Source: Edaphobacter aggregans (GTDB lineage: Bacteria > Acidobacteriota > Terriglobia > Terriglobales > Acidobacteriaceae). From it: a stretch of 42,402 nt of DNA. The notes under the pieces are model-generated. The model was not told the DNA's origin. It saw only the letters and a list, made by a program, of their open reading frames with translations, and did no database searches. The position numbers were made by a program, and so were the translations under genes. The stretch is taken from contig DZDJ01000010.1 of the NCBI GenBank assembly GCA_022736715.1, positions 41,777 to 84,178 of the forward strand, in the 5' to 3' direction. The first letter of the stretch is position 1. Every line of letters begins with the position of its first letter. Positions 17,822-26,359 of this stretch are shown here, in pieces.

Positions 17822-19475
17822 CGGTCGTTACCTCGCGTTTCGTCTTGTTTGCCAGCCATTCGTAGTCGTAGGCTTCGTGGTCCATGATGGGCGTTTCTAC
17901 AAAATTCTCCGTCAGCGGCGGCGACTGTATCTGCCACTCCAGCCCTGTTGCCTGCCACGGGTTCTCCCCGGCAATGGCGCCATATTTCAGCGACCACGCC
18001 AGGTACAGCATCGGCAGCAGGTATCCGACACCGAGCACCGTGGCCCCCGCCGTGGAGAGCACGTTCAGCACCTGAAACTCAGGCGGATAGGCATGGTAGC
18101 GGCGCGGCATTCCCAGATAACCCAGGATGAACTGCGGCAGAAACGTCAGGTTGAATCCGATGAAGGTAATCAACGCCGCCATCTTTGAAATGAACTCCGG
18201 ATACATGCGCCCAGTCATCTTGGGCCACCAAAAATGAATGCCCGCAAGGAACGCCATCAGCATGCCGCCCACCATCACAAAATGGAAATGCGCCACGATG
18301 AAGTAGGTCTCCGTCAGATGGATGTCCATGCCAAGCGAGCCGAGAAAGACGCCCGTCAGGCCACCAATGGTGAATAGTCCTATGAACCCGAAGGCGTAGA
18401 GCATCGGCGTCTCAAACGTAATGGAGCCCTTATATAAGGTCGCCGCCCAATTGAAGATTTTGATCGCCGAAGGCACAGCCACCAGCATCGTCAGCAGCGA
18501 GAACACCAGCGCGGAGTAATTCGACACGCCCATGATGAACATGTGATGTTCCCAGACGAAGAAGCCAAAAACCGCAATGGCAACGGAGGAAAACGCCACC
18601 GCCGTGTATCCAAAGACACGCTTGCGGCTGAAGGTGCTGATGACCTCTGAGATCACGCCCATGCCCGGCAGAATCATGATGTACACGGCTGGATGCGAAT
18701 AGAACCAGAAGAGATGCTGGAAGAGCAGCGGGTCGCCACCTTTGGAAGGATCAAAGACGCCGATTCCGATCGTCCGCTCCAGCGCAACCAGTACCAGCGC
18801 AATCGCCAGCACCGGCGTGCCCAGCACCATCAGAATGGAGGCCGCGTAGTTGGACCACACAAACAACGGCAAACGGAACCAGGTCATCCCCGGCGCACGC
18901 ATACGGTGGATGGTCACAATAAAGTTAAGCCCGGTAAAGATCGAGCTGAATCCAGCGATGAAAATGGCAGAAGCAGCTGTAATCACATGCGTGTTGAGGT
19001 AATGAGTGGAGAGCGGCGTGGTAAATGTCCATCCCGTATCCACACCACCCAGCACCAGCGCTGCAATCGTCAGTCCGCCGCCCACCACATACAGATACCA
19101 GCTCAGCAGATTGATCTTCGGAAAGGCCAGATCCTTCGCACCCACCATGATGGGAATTAGAAAATTACCCAGCGTCGCCGGAACCGAGGGAACCAGAAAC
19201 AGGAAGACCATGATAATGCCGTGCATCGTAAACACCTTGTTATAGGTGTCCGATGTCATCAGGTCGCCTGCCGGAGTCAACAGCTCCAGGCGGATCAGTC
19301 CAGCCAGCGCGCCTCCAATGAAAAAGAAGAACGTGATCGAGATCAGATACAGAATCGCGATGCGTTTATGGTCGCCCGTCAGCAGCCAGCTCAACAAACC
19401 ATGCTCTTTGTTGAGATAACTGACCTTCGGTAATTTTGCCGTCCGCTGGTCTGGAAGGGACACGATTGTGCTCAT
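17814..19475 (-). CDS. coxA: Cytochrome c oxidase subunit I, A2-type (caa3)
   Basis: The catalytic subunit reduces oxygen to water at a haem-copper centre and pumps protons. The 553-residue product has 12 predicted helices, the low-spin haem ligand His85 in TMHG, CuB ligand His261 in [16 protein letters not shown] with the cross-linked Tyr265, the His-His pair in WEHHMF, and the haem ligand region HFHFVMVGG. Position 259-260 reads Tyr-Ser where A1-type oxidases have Gly-His-Pro-Glu context, so the D-channel glutamate is absent and replaced by the YS motif of the A2 subgroup, as in Rhodothermus caa3. The ATG at 19475 overlaps the coxB stop as ATGA. Confidence 0.96.
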   Translation of the reverse strand: MSTIVSLPDQRTAKLPKVSYLNKEHGLLSWLLTGDHKRIAILYLISITFFFFIGGALAGLIRLELLTPAGDLMTSDTYNKVFTMHGIIMVFLFLVPSVPATLGNFLIPIMVGAKDLAFPKINLLSWYLYVVGGGLTIAALVLGGVDTGWTFTTPLSTHYLNTHVITAASAIFIAGFSSIFTGLNFIVTIHRMRAPGMTWFRLPLFVWSNYAASILMVLGTPVLAIALVLVALERTIGIGVFDPSKGGDPLLFQHLFWFYSHPAVYIMILPGMGVISEVISTFSRKRVFGYTAVAFSSVAIAVFGFFVWEHHMFIMGVSNYSALVFSLLTMLVAVPSAIKIFNWAATLYKGSITFETPMLYAFGFIGLFTIGGLTGVFLGSLGMDIHLTETYFIVAHFHFVMVGGMLMAFLAGIHFWWPKMTGRMYPEFISKMAALITFIGFNLTFLPQFILGYLGMPRRYHAYPPEFQVLNVLSTAGATVLGVGYLLPMLYLAWSLKYGAIAGENPWQATGLEWQIQSPPLTENFVETPIMDHEAYDYEWLANKTKREVTTVG

Positions 19476-20530
19476 GGCTTCACCATCCCCGGCGCCTTTG
19501 GCGCCGCTGTGTTCGCACCCGCAGTTGGAAGCTTGGTCGTATTCAACGTCTGCTGGACGCGATAATTCGACTGCAACCCATGAATATACTCCACCAGATC
19601 AATCAGGCCATCTTCGCTGATCTGGCCCTGATAGGTCGGCATGATGGGCGCATATCCCGCCGTGATGTGCGCCGACGGATTCAAAATCGACTCGCGCAGG
19701 TACGCATCATCCACCATTACCGTGGAACCATCCGACAATGCCACCCGCTTGCCGTAAACGTCAGCCAGACTCGGCCCGCGCGAAGCGCCTTCGCCATTGT
19801 GACAGGCATTGCATCCCATGCTGGCAAAGATGCGCTCTCCGTTTTGCGCCAGCGACATGCCGCTGGTGCTCCCCTGCGTCCAGCGCTCATAGTCTTCCGG
19901 CTTCATGGCAACTACTTCGCCAATCATGGCAGAGTGGTCTGTTCCGCAGTACTGCGTGCAGAACAGGTGATAGGTTCCCGGTTCTGTGGCCTCAAACCAG
20001 ACCGTGGTGTAACGTCCCGGAATCACCTCGCGCTTCACGCGGAAGGCAGGAATGGAAAAGCTGTGAAAGACATCCTGCGAAATCATCGTCAGTTGAATCG
20101 GCCGGCCGATGGGAATATGCAGCTCATCAATCTCATGCTGCCCGCCCGGATGCTCAACCTTCCACATCCACTGCTTGCCCACCACGTAGATGTTCATGGC
20201 ATTGGTTGGCGGATCATAGATGCGGAAGTAGAGCAGCGCGCCCCATACAAAGACCACCAGAAAAATCGCCAGCGGAATGATGGTCCATGTCGCTTCCAGC
20301 AGCGTGGAGCCTTCAATCTGCACAGCCTCAGGATGCCGGTCCCTGCGGTAGCGCACCGAAAAGAACACCAGCAGGAACAGGACCACGGCTACGCCAAACA
20401 AAGAGACCGCGACCAGAAAGAAATAGAGTGTATCCATGTAAGGTGCAATGGTCGAGGCTTCCTTCGGGAACAGCGCGAAGTCGGTGAGCCACTTCTGTAA
20501 GAACTGCCATAGCACAGGACTGATATGCAT
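19472..20530 (-). CDS. coxB: Cytochrome c oxidase subunit II fused to cytochrome c (caa3)
   Basis: The 352-residue product has two membrane helices (about 33-57 and 82-101), a periplasmic cupredoxin domain with CuA ligands His156, Cys191, Cys195, His199 and Met202 in [12 protein letters not shown], and a C-terminal cytochrome c domain with CNACH at 240-244 and a likely distal Met in PIMPTY. The fusion is the defining feature of caa3 oxidases: electrons enter at the haem c and pass to CuA. A Gln replaces the common Glu193; it binds by its backbone, so copper binding should be intact. AAGG lies six bases before the ATG. It starts eight bases after sco and overlaps coxA by four. Confidence 0.95.
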   Translation of the reverse strand: MHISPVLWQFLQKWLTDFALFPKEASTIAPYMDTLYFFLVAVSLFGVAVVLFLLVFFSVRYRRDRHPEAVQIEGSTLLEATWTIIPLAIFLVVFVWGALLYFRIYDPPTNAMNIYVVGKQWMWKVEHPGGQHEIDELHIPIGRPIQLTMISQDVFHSFSIPAFRVKREVIPGRYTTVWFEATEPGTYHLFCTQYCGTDHSAMIGEVVAMKPEDYERWTQGSTSGMSLAQNGERIFASMGCNACHNGEGASRGPSLADVYGKRVALSDGSTVMVDDAYLRESILNPSAHITAGYAPIMPTYQGQISEDGLIDLVEYIHGLQSNYRVQQTLNTTKLPTAGANTAAPKAPGMVKP

Positions 20531-20538
20531 CGTTGACC

Positions 20539-21495
20539 TTATCCGTTGTTCTGGTTCTTTTTAAGTTCCTTGGCGCGCGTATACGCACGCCCAGTTTTTA
20601 TGTCCCGCCGAAACATCACAAACATAAAACCGCCAAGACTGGCCACCGTCATCATCCCCCCCAGTTGCACCATGCGCCACACCTCCAGGCTGTAGCGATT
20701 GGTCTTCGGGTCATAGCGATAGCAATACGTCAGAATGTTGTCGACGGGTGTGCCAATCTTGTTGCCGGAGGCCTCCACCAAGCCCAGCAGAATATCGCGT
20801 GGAGAATACTCGACACCCAGGTAATACTGCGCCAGCCTGCCTTGTGGCGTTGCAATCTCAATCGAGCTGGCATGGGCAAACTGGTTCATCTTCCCATCCG
20901 GCCCCGGAACACGCACATAGCCAAAACCAATAGCATTGGTCAGTGCCTGAATTGAGTCCTGGCTTCCCGTCAGGAAGTGCCATCCGCCGTCCGTCCCCGG
21001 ATGTCCATAGCGCTTTACATACAGGGCCTTCTTCGCCGCAGCCATCGCTGGTGTTTCGCTGGGATCAAAGCTGACCACAACCACTTCGAAGTCCTTGCCC
21101 GGAACCAGATTCACCATCTCCAGCGCACTGACCAGACCATCCAGCTCTTCCGAACAAAGCATCGGACAGTTGTAATACACCAGCGCCAGAATCACCGGAT
21201 GCTTGCCAAAATAATCTGCCAGCAGGACATCTTTTCCCGTTTCATCACGAAAAGCAGTCTGCAATGGCAATGGCTGGTTCAGCCGCTGCTGAATCTCCAC
21301 CTTTTTTAAAATCTGCGGCAGTTCGTCGCCATGCATATCTCCCATGCTCTTATCGCCATAGGAAGACACCTGTGCCAGAGCAACCGACGGGAGGAGACCA
21401 ACGAAGAACAGCGCTGCGAACAACCACAATCCGGCAAAGGAGGCTCTTTTCTGCTCCCGTTGCCCGACAATGCGAATTGTGACTTTCTGTTGCAT
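20539..21495 (-). CDS. Sco1/SenC-type copper chaperone for CuA
   Basis: Sco proteins deliver copper to, or reduce, the CuA site of subunit II. The 318-residue product has an N-terminal hydrophobic segment (about 22-41), a thioredoxin-like periplasmic domain with the copper ligands Cys110 and Cys114 in CPMLC and His208 in FAHAS, and an extra C-terminal transmembrane helix near 278-298 followed by a basic tail. A second helix is unusual compared with classical single-anchor Sco proteins, but is common in acidobacterial and delta-proteobacterial homologues as I recall them. AAGGA lies five bases before the ATG. Its place directly before coxB agrees with a role in CuA assembly. Confidence 0.92.
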   Translation of the reverse strand: MQQKVTIRIVGQREQKRASFAGLWLFAALFFVGLLPSVALAQVSSYGDKSMGDMHGDELPQILKKVEIQQRLNQPLPLQTAFRDETGKDVLLADYFGKHPVILALVYYNCPMLCSEELDGLVSALEMVNLVPGKDFEVVVVSFDPSETPAMAAAKKALYVKRYGHPGTDGGWHFLTGSQDSIQALTNAIGFGYVRVPGPDGKMNQFAHASSIEIATPQGRLAQYYLGVEYSPRDILLGLVEASGNKIGTPVDNILTYCYRYDPKTNRYSLEVWRMVQLGGMMTVASLGGFMFVMFRRDIKTGRAYTRAKELKKNQNNG

Positions 21496-21566
21496 GTAAT
21501 TCCTTACTTGCGCCTCCCGGCGGCCCCTTTAGTAGTTACCATTTCCACCCGGCTCATCCATTGCGC

Positions 21567-22253
21567 TTACTTTCCAGGTGCTCTCTGCTCCGGCGTCAGC
21601 TCGGCAGACTGATCGAACCGAACCTGCTGCTCCCGGATCTCCATCGCCTGTTGCTCATAACCTGTTCTGGCAAATCCATCCGTCAGCGGCATTGTCACCG
21701 GCGGCAATGCTGCATCCGCCAATTTGTCATCCGGTGTGTTGGCGGCGGGTGCTACGGGCAAACCGCGCTGCACAACCAGTTGCATCGCAAGCTCGATTGG
21801 AATTCGTACCACGCCGGCTTTCTCGTCCACCCAGCTATAGTGCTCCAGCAACAGGTCCTCCCGCACATGCAGGTCCGCCAGGTCCTGTGCGCCATCACCG
21901 TTGTCCGTTTGCAGGCGAGGCAGCGGAAACTGCGCCGCCACCTGCTGTAACTGCTTCTGACGCATTTCAGGATCGTTTTCCATGTTCTGAAAAGCGCTGT
22001 TGCTGGCCCCATTCGCCTCGGCCACTGTCTTGTGCCAGGCATCCGGCGGCCCATCGTGCTCCTCCAGCCCACGATTGATCACCTTTCCCATCACAAAGCA
22101 GAAGACAAAGAAGACCGCAACAAAGCTGGCCAGACCGCTCAGAAAAACCACGATGCCTTTGGTGTTGACATCCGTCTTCTCATAGCCCGCCGCCTCTGGC
22201 GCGCCAACGTGCAGCAGCTCTTTCGGATCGTGATTGGGATCAGGCGTGTGCAT
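21567..22253 (-). CDS. Unnamed single-pass membrane protein of the act-cox operon
   Basis: I do not recognise a named family. The 228-residue product has a hydrophilic N-terminus (1-32), one strong membrane helix (about 33-57) and a periplasmic part of about 170 residues without haem, cysteine or metal motifs. Residues 110-166 look like a conserved core: FPLPRLQ, then an acidic stretch, then HYSWVDEKAGVVRIPIELA and QRGLP. I recall similar PRLQ...YxWVD...VRIP...GLP proteins beside oxidase genes in Acidobacteria. The ATG at 22253 has GGAG seven bases upstream and overlaps the end of actF by 14 bases; an ATG eight codons earlier is less likely. Position between actF and sco suggests a structural or assembly role linking ACIII and the oxidase, but this is inference. 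Confidence 0.85.
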   Translation of the reverse strand: MHTPDPNHDPKELLHVGAPEAAGYEKTDVNTKGIVVFLSGLASFVAVFFVFCFVMGKVINRGLEEHDGPPDAWHKTVAEANGASNSAFQNMENDPEMRQKQLQQVAAQFPLPRLQTDNGDGAQDLADLHVREDLLLEHYSWVDEKAGVVRIPIELAMQLVVQRGLPVAPAANTPDDKLADAALPPVTMPLTDGFARTGYEQQAMEIREQQVRFDQSAELTPEQRAPGK

Positions 22254-23514
22254 GCTCAGGCTCCAGAATTTCCTCAAGATGCGGATCGTTCACTACCACC
22301 AGTGGCCGCGCCTTCAGTTGATAACAATAGAACGCAAACCAGAGGGACATCATTGCCGCCGGCACAACCAAGTACGCCAGCAGGCCTGTGCTCCAGTGCA
22401 GGTTGCGGCGGGCATCCGCAAAGTTCGGCTCAATCAGCCAGAAGAAGTCCCACATGCGGGCGAAGATCATGAAGGCGCAGACTGTAATCAGCTTGCCTTT
22501 ATTACGCTTGAGATCGCGCGACAGCAGCAGCGTGAACGGAACCACCCAATGGAAGATAAAGTCCAGCGTGATGATGAGGCCCCAGCCCCCCAGAAACCGG
22601 TCCAGATACCAGTTGATCTCTTCCGGCATGTTTCCGGACCAGATGATGAGGTACTGCGAAAAGTTGAGGTAGATATTCAGCATGACAAAGGCAAATGTCA
22701 GCTTGCCCAGATCGTGCTGCTCCGTAGTGCGCAGCAACGTCTTCATCGGCTCTTCCTTGGACAGCCAGACGACCGTGATGATGCTCAACGCCAGCACCGC
22801 ATATCCCTGCGCCACCAGAAACACCAGCCCCCAGACCGAGGAGTACCAGGTCGGATCCATTGACATGATCCAGTCAATGGAGGCCCCCGTCAGCACCAGC
22901 GAATACACCACAATTCCAAAACCGCTGATGTTCTCGAACTTGATGCGCCACTTATCGAAATTATGCTCGTGGTCGGCATCCCGTTGCAGCGACCATTTAT
23001 TGAGAAACCAGATATAAATTCCGAAGATGATGAAATAAAGCACCGCGCGGAACACGAAGCCATGCGCGTTCAGCATTGGCCGCTTATAGGCAATGGCATG
23101 GGCCTGCACATTGGTGATCAGGTGCGCCGCCAGGGCGGCCTTCACGTCCGTAATCCGCGCCCAGATATACAGCCGCTTCATGCCAAACACAATCGGCAAA
23201 AACAGCACCACCACCAGCGGAAGCGTGCGCGTCATGGCCTCCAGCGGGCGCCGCAGCAACAGCCCCCACTTACCGCCGGAAACATACTGCACCATCAGCA
23301 ACGCCAGCCCGCCAATTGCAAAGGTGAAGCACATCATAAAGCCCAGCGTGTAGGCGCGCAGAAAGTGGTCCAGGTCAGTCCGCAGAAAGACCAGCGAAAT
23401 CACTCCCAGTACAATTCCGGCTACCAGCCACTTCCTTTGCCAGGAGGAAACGAACCCCGGCGCACTCAGGTCCGCTGGCAACGTTTTTGCGTGATGTTCC
23501 TGTCCGTGTGACAT
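22240..23514 (-). CDS. actF: Alternative complex III membrane subunit ActF
   Basis: ActF is one of the two large NrfD/PsrC-like membrane subunits of the quinol:cytochrome c/oxidase oxidoreductase ACIII. The 424-residue product shows about ten transmembrane helices, His-rich N-terminal residues, and the motifs RPLEAMTRTLPLV and SIDWIMSMDPTWYSSVWG typical of ActF. In solved ACIII complexes ActF is not the main quinol site but completes the membrane core with ActC. The ATG at 23514 lies 18 bases after the actE stop; the nearest ribosome-like site is 12 bases upstream. Its C-terminal codons overlap the unnamed downstream gene. Confidence 0.93.
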   Translation of the reverse strand: MSHGQEHHAKTLPADLSAPGFVSSWQRKWLVAGIVLGVISLVFLRTDLDHFLRAYTLGFMMCFTFAIGGLALLMVQYVSGGKWGLLLRRPLEAMTRTLPLVVVLFLPIVFGMKRLYIWARITDVKAALAAHLITNVQAHAIAYKRPMLNAHGFVFRAVLYFIIFGIYIWFLNKWSLQRDADHEHNFDKWRIKFENISGFGIVVYSLVLTGASIDWIMSMDPTWYSSVWGLVFLVAQGYAVLALSIITVVWLSKEEPMKTLLRTTEQHDLGKLTFAFVMLNIYLNFSQYLIIWSGNMPEEINWYLDRFLGGWGLIITLDFIFHWVVPFTLLLSRDLKRNKGKLITVCAFMIFARMWDFFWLIEPNFADARRNLHWSTGLLAYLVVPAAMMSLWFAFYCYQLKARPLVVVNDPHLEEILEPEHAHA

Positions 23515-23532
23515 GCGTTTTAGTGTCCGCCC

Positions 23533-24306
23533 TTATCTCGTCTGCTGCATTTTCTGCGGCTCAGCCGCTCCAGTTGTCCTGGCCGCTGGCGCAGGCCCCA
23601 TATTCACCGCCGCAGGAATGCCATTGTCTTCCCCATTCGGTGTTCCAGTCACAGCCGTCGATGGCATCACCCACGGCTGCGCAAACGTTGCTGGCAGTCC
23701 CTCTTCAGAAGCAACGTTCCTCAGGCTCTGCACAGCTTCGCCAGCAGGCACATCGCTCCTCTTTGCATTCTGGCTCAACTGTAAAGCGCGAATGTACGCC
23801 GCCACCGCCCAGCGGTCTTCCACTGTCAACTGCGCCGCGTAGTCCGGCATTGCGCCATATCCATGTGTCATCACCGAGAAGAAATGCCCCAACGGCGCAC
23901 TCATCAGGCGCGCTGTATGAAAGTTGCCGGCGGGCCGGTACCCGCGCTGTACGATCATGCCATCGCCATTGCCCACGCGCGAGTGGCATGGCGTGCAGTA
24001 GATATTAAAACGTTCCTGTCCGCGCGCCATTGCCGTGGCCGTAAGCGGGAACGGCATCATATCGCCTTCCTTGCCATCAATCATGCCCGTATACAGATAT
24101 GCGTCTTCCTGCAACTGGCCGCGCGCCACCGTGTCCACCACCTGCGGGCGCGCCGAGCGGCCATCCGCAAAAAAGCTGGTGCCTCGCTGCGGAACAAACT
24201 TCGGCTGATTGTGCATGTCCTGCCTGCAGCCCGCCAGCAGTGCCACAGCGGAAGCTACAGCGGCCCACGCCAGTTTCCGGGTGCGGGTTTTGATTACGCG
24301 ATTAAT
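23533..24306 (-). CDS. actE: Alternative complex III monohaem cytochrome c lipoprotein ActE
   Basis: ActE is a periplasmic membrane-anchored cytochrome c of ACIII. The product (257 residues) has an n-region KTRTRK, a hydrophobic core and lipobox LAGC with lipidated Cys27, then one haem site CTPCH (104-108); MPDY near the middle may supply the distal Met. No ATG, GTG or TTG lies between the actD reading region and the signal peptide core that would keep the n-region. An ATT at 24306-24304 has GGAGG six bases upstream and overlaps the actD stop by five bases, so I take ATT as the start. The alternative is a longer form reading back into actD, which adds Arg/Trp-rich residues and looks like shadow sequence. 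Confidence 0.85.
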   Translation of the reverse strand: MNRVIKTRTRKLAWAAVASAVALLAGCRQDMHNQPKFVPQRGTSFFADGRSARPQVVDTVARGQLQEDAYLYTGMIDGKEGDMMPFPLTATAMARGQERFNIYCTPCHSRVGNGDGMIVQRGYRPAGNFHTARLMSAPLGHFFSVMTHGYGAMPDYAAQLTVEDRWAVAAYIRALQLSQNAKRSDVPAGEAVQSLRNVASEEGLPATFAQPWVMPSTAVTGTPNGEDNGIPAAVNMGPAPAARTTGAAEPQKMQQTR

Positions 24307-24844
24307 ACTCCACCTCCACCACGCAAACTGGTCTGAACGACTCCAGAAACATCCTCGCCTCTTCCGGCGAAAACTTCGGGTCCGTTGACTCAAGACACAG
24401 AAAGAACTTGTCCACCGTAGCGCCGTTACGAAAATTCTGCGCGTTGAACAGCGGATGATACAACTGCGGCAGGCCATTCAGCGCCAGCATTCCATACGCC
24501 GCCGAAAGACCGGCAAACAGGATCGTCCACTCATACGCGGGTATGAGGAACGCTGGCCACGAATACGTCGGGCGCCCGCCAATGTTCAGCGGATATGCCC
24601 AGACATTGATCCACGACTCCATCAGGAAGGCCGTGGCCCCGCCCAGCAGACCACCCAGCAGGCAAAGCAGCGGCACTCGATCGCGATGGAAGCCGATCGC
24701 CTCCGCTGCTTCTTCCACCGGATACGGGGAATAGCAGTCCATGCGCCTGTAGCCCGCCGCATGCGCTGCTTCTGCCGCATGCACCATTTCGCTGGGAGTA
24801 TCAAACTCCGCCAGCAGTCCGTAGATTCCTTCTTTCAAAGGCAT
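24302..24844 (-). CDS. actD: Alternative complex III subunit ActD (DUF3341)
   Basis: ActD is a small membrane subunit of ACIII with no cofactor. The 180-residue product starts [17 protein letters not shown], has the DCYSPYPVEE segment typical of DUF3341, two membrane helices (about 56-76 and 97-122) and a cytoplasmic C-terminus. It is thought to support the membrane core and possibly proton movement; this is family knowledge, not visible here. The ATG at 24844 overlaps the actC stop by one base (TGATG), and the stop overlaps the proposed actE start. Confidence 0.93.
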   Translation of the reverse strand: MPLKEGIYGLLAEFDTPSEMVHAAEAAHAAGYRRMDCYSPYPVEEAAEAIGFHRDRVPLLCLLGGLLGGATAFLMESWINVWAYPLNIGGRPTYSWPAFLIPAYEWTILFAGLSAAYGMLALNGLPQLYHPLFNAQNFRNGATVDKFFLCLESTDPKFSPEEARMFLESFRPVCVVEVEY

Positions 24845-26268
24845 CAGTCACCTGCCCCCACTGCAGTTTCCGGCTCCACCGGCTTGATCTTGGTCTGCGG
24901 CAGCAGCATGCGCAGCTCAGACATCGGGATCATCGGCAGGAAGCGGATAAAGAGGAAGAATAAGAACGTGAAGAGACCCAGCGTTCCCGCAAAGGTTGCA
25001 TAGTCCCAGCGCGTTGCTTTGTAAGTGCCCCAGGATGAGGGCAGAAAATCCCGATACAGACTCGTGACCACAATCACGAATCGCTCAAACCACATGCCCG
25101 TGTTGACCACCAGCGAAATCAGAAACAGGTATGTGATATTCACACGCAGCTTGCGCCACCATAAGGTCGTCAGCGGAATCACGATGTTGCAGGAGACCAG
25201 AATGCCATACGACCATCCCATCGGCCCGAACATGCGGTTCCACATCATGAAAAACTCCCAGTGCGAGGCCGAATACCACGCCATGAACACTTCCATGCCG
25301 TAGCCGTAGGCAACAATGCCACCCGTAGCCAGCATCACCTTGGCCATATTGTCCAAGTGCCGCAACGTGATCACATCTTCCAGGTGATAGAACTTGCGGA
25401 TGGGAATCGCCAGCGTCAGCACCATGGCAAAGCCGGAATAAATCGCGCCAGCCACAAAATAGGGTGGGAAGATCGTCGTATGCCAGCCCGGCAGCATGGC
25501 CACGGCAAAGTCAAAGCTGATGACCGTATGCACGGAAAGCACCAGCGGAGTTGCCAGGCCAGCCAGCAGCAGCGATGCCGTTTCATAGCGCATCCAGTGC
25601 CGTGCCGAGCCACGCCATCCCATCGCCAGCATGCCGTACATATACTGCGCAAACGGAGACCTGGCGCGGTCGCGCATCGTTCCCAGATCCGGAATCAGGC
25701 CGACATACCAGAAGACCACCGAGATCGTCGCGTACGTGGACACCGCAAACACGTCCCACAACAACGGTGAACGGAACTGCGGCCACACGTTCATCGAGTT
25801 GGGATAGGGGAACAGCCAGTACGCCAGCCACGGACGGCCAACATGGAGCACCGGGAACATGCCCGCGCAAACCACGGCAAACAGCGTCATGGCCTCGGCA
25901 AAGCGGTTGATGGAATTGCGCCAGCCCTGCTTGAAGAGCAGCAGGATGGCGGAGATCAGCGTGCCGGCGTGGCCAATGCCGATCCACCAGACGAAGTTGA
26001 TGATGGCAAATCCCCAGGCGCCGGGAATCGTAATGCCCCAGATGCCCACGCCCTTCAGAAACAGCCATGTGACCGCAACCAGCAACATCACCGCAAAGCC
26101 GCCGGCAATCGTCAGCCCGAAGAACCAGCCCAGCGGCGTGTGCGACGTCAGTACGGTGCGCGAGATTAGGTCCGTAACCGACTTGAAGTTGTGGCCTGGC
26201 GCAATGACGGCATACTCACCCGTCACTGGGTCACGCATCGGATCGTTGATTCTTTCCTTGGTAGCCAT
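24844..26268 (-). CDS. actC: Alternative complex III quinol-binding membrane subunit ActC
   Basis: ActC belongs to the NrfD/PsrC family and holds the quinol oxidation site of ACIII next to the Fe-S protein ActB. The 474-residue product has about ten membrane helices and family motifs such as [16 protein letters not shown] (the His and Asp/Gly region lining the quinol pocket), [13 protein letters not shown] and [11 protein letters not shown]. Length is normal for ActC. The ATG at 26268 has AAAGGA two bases upstream, rather close. It begins 91 bases after actB and is joined to actD by a one-base overlap. Confidence 0.94.
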   Translation of the reverse strand: MATKERINDPMRDPVTGEYAVIAPGHNFKSVTDLISRTVLTSHTPLGWFFGLTIAGGFAVMLLVAVTWLFLKGVGIWGITIPGAWGFAIINFVWWIGIGHAGTLISAILLLFKQGWRNSINRFAEAMTLFAVVCAGMFPVLHVGRPWLAYWLFPYPNSMNVWPQFRSPLLWDVFAVSTYATISVVFWYVGLIPDLGTMRDRARSPFAQYMYGMLAMGWRGSARHWMRYETASLLLAGLATPLVLSVHTVISFDFAVAMLPGWHTTIFPPYFVAGAIYSGFAMVLTLAIPIRKFYHLEDVITLRHLDNMAKVMLATGGIVAYGYGMEVFMAWYSASHWEFFMMWNRMFGPMGWSYGILVSCNIVIPLTTLWWRKLRVNITYLFLISLVVNTGMWFERFVIVVTSLYRDFLPSSWGTYKATRWDYATFAGTLGLFTFLFFLFIRFLPMIPMSELRMLLPQTKIKPVEPETAVGAGD

Positions 26269-26359
26269 CTTCCTTTTGTCCTGCCTCGCACGGCTTGGAG
26301 TTCTGGTCGTCCTTTGCCCGTCTCACAACTTTTCCGGCTGCATCCTGCACGCAACCCGT

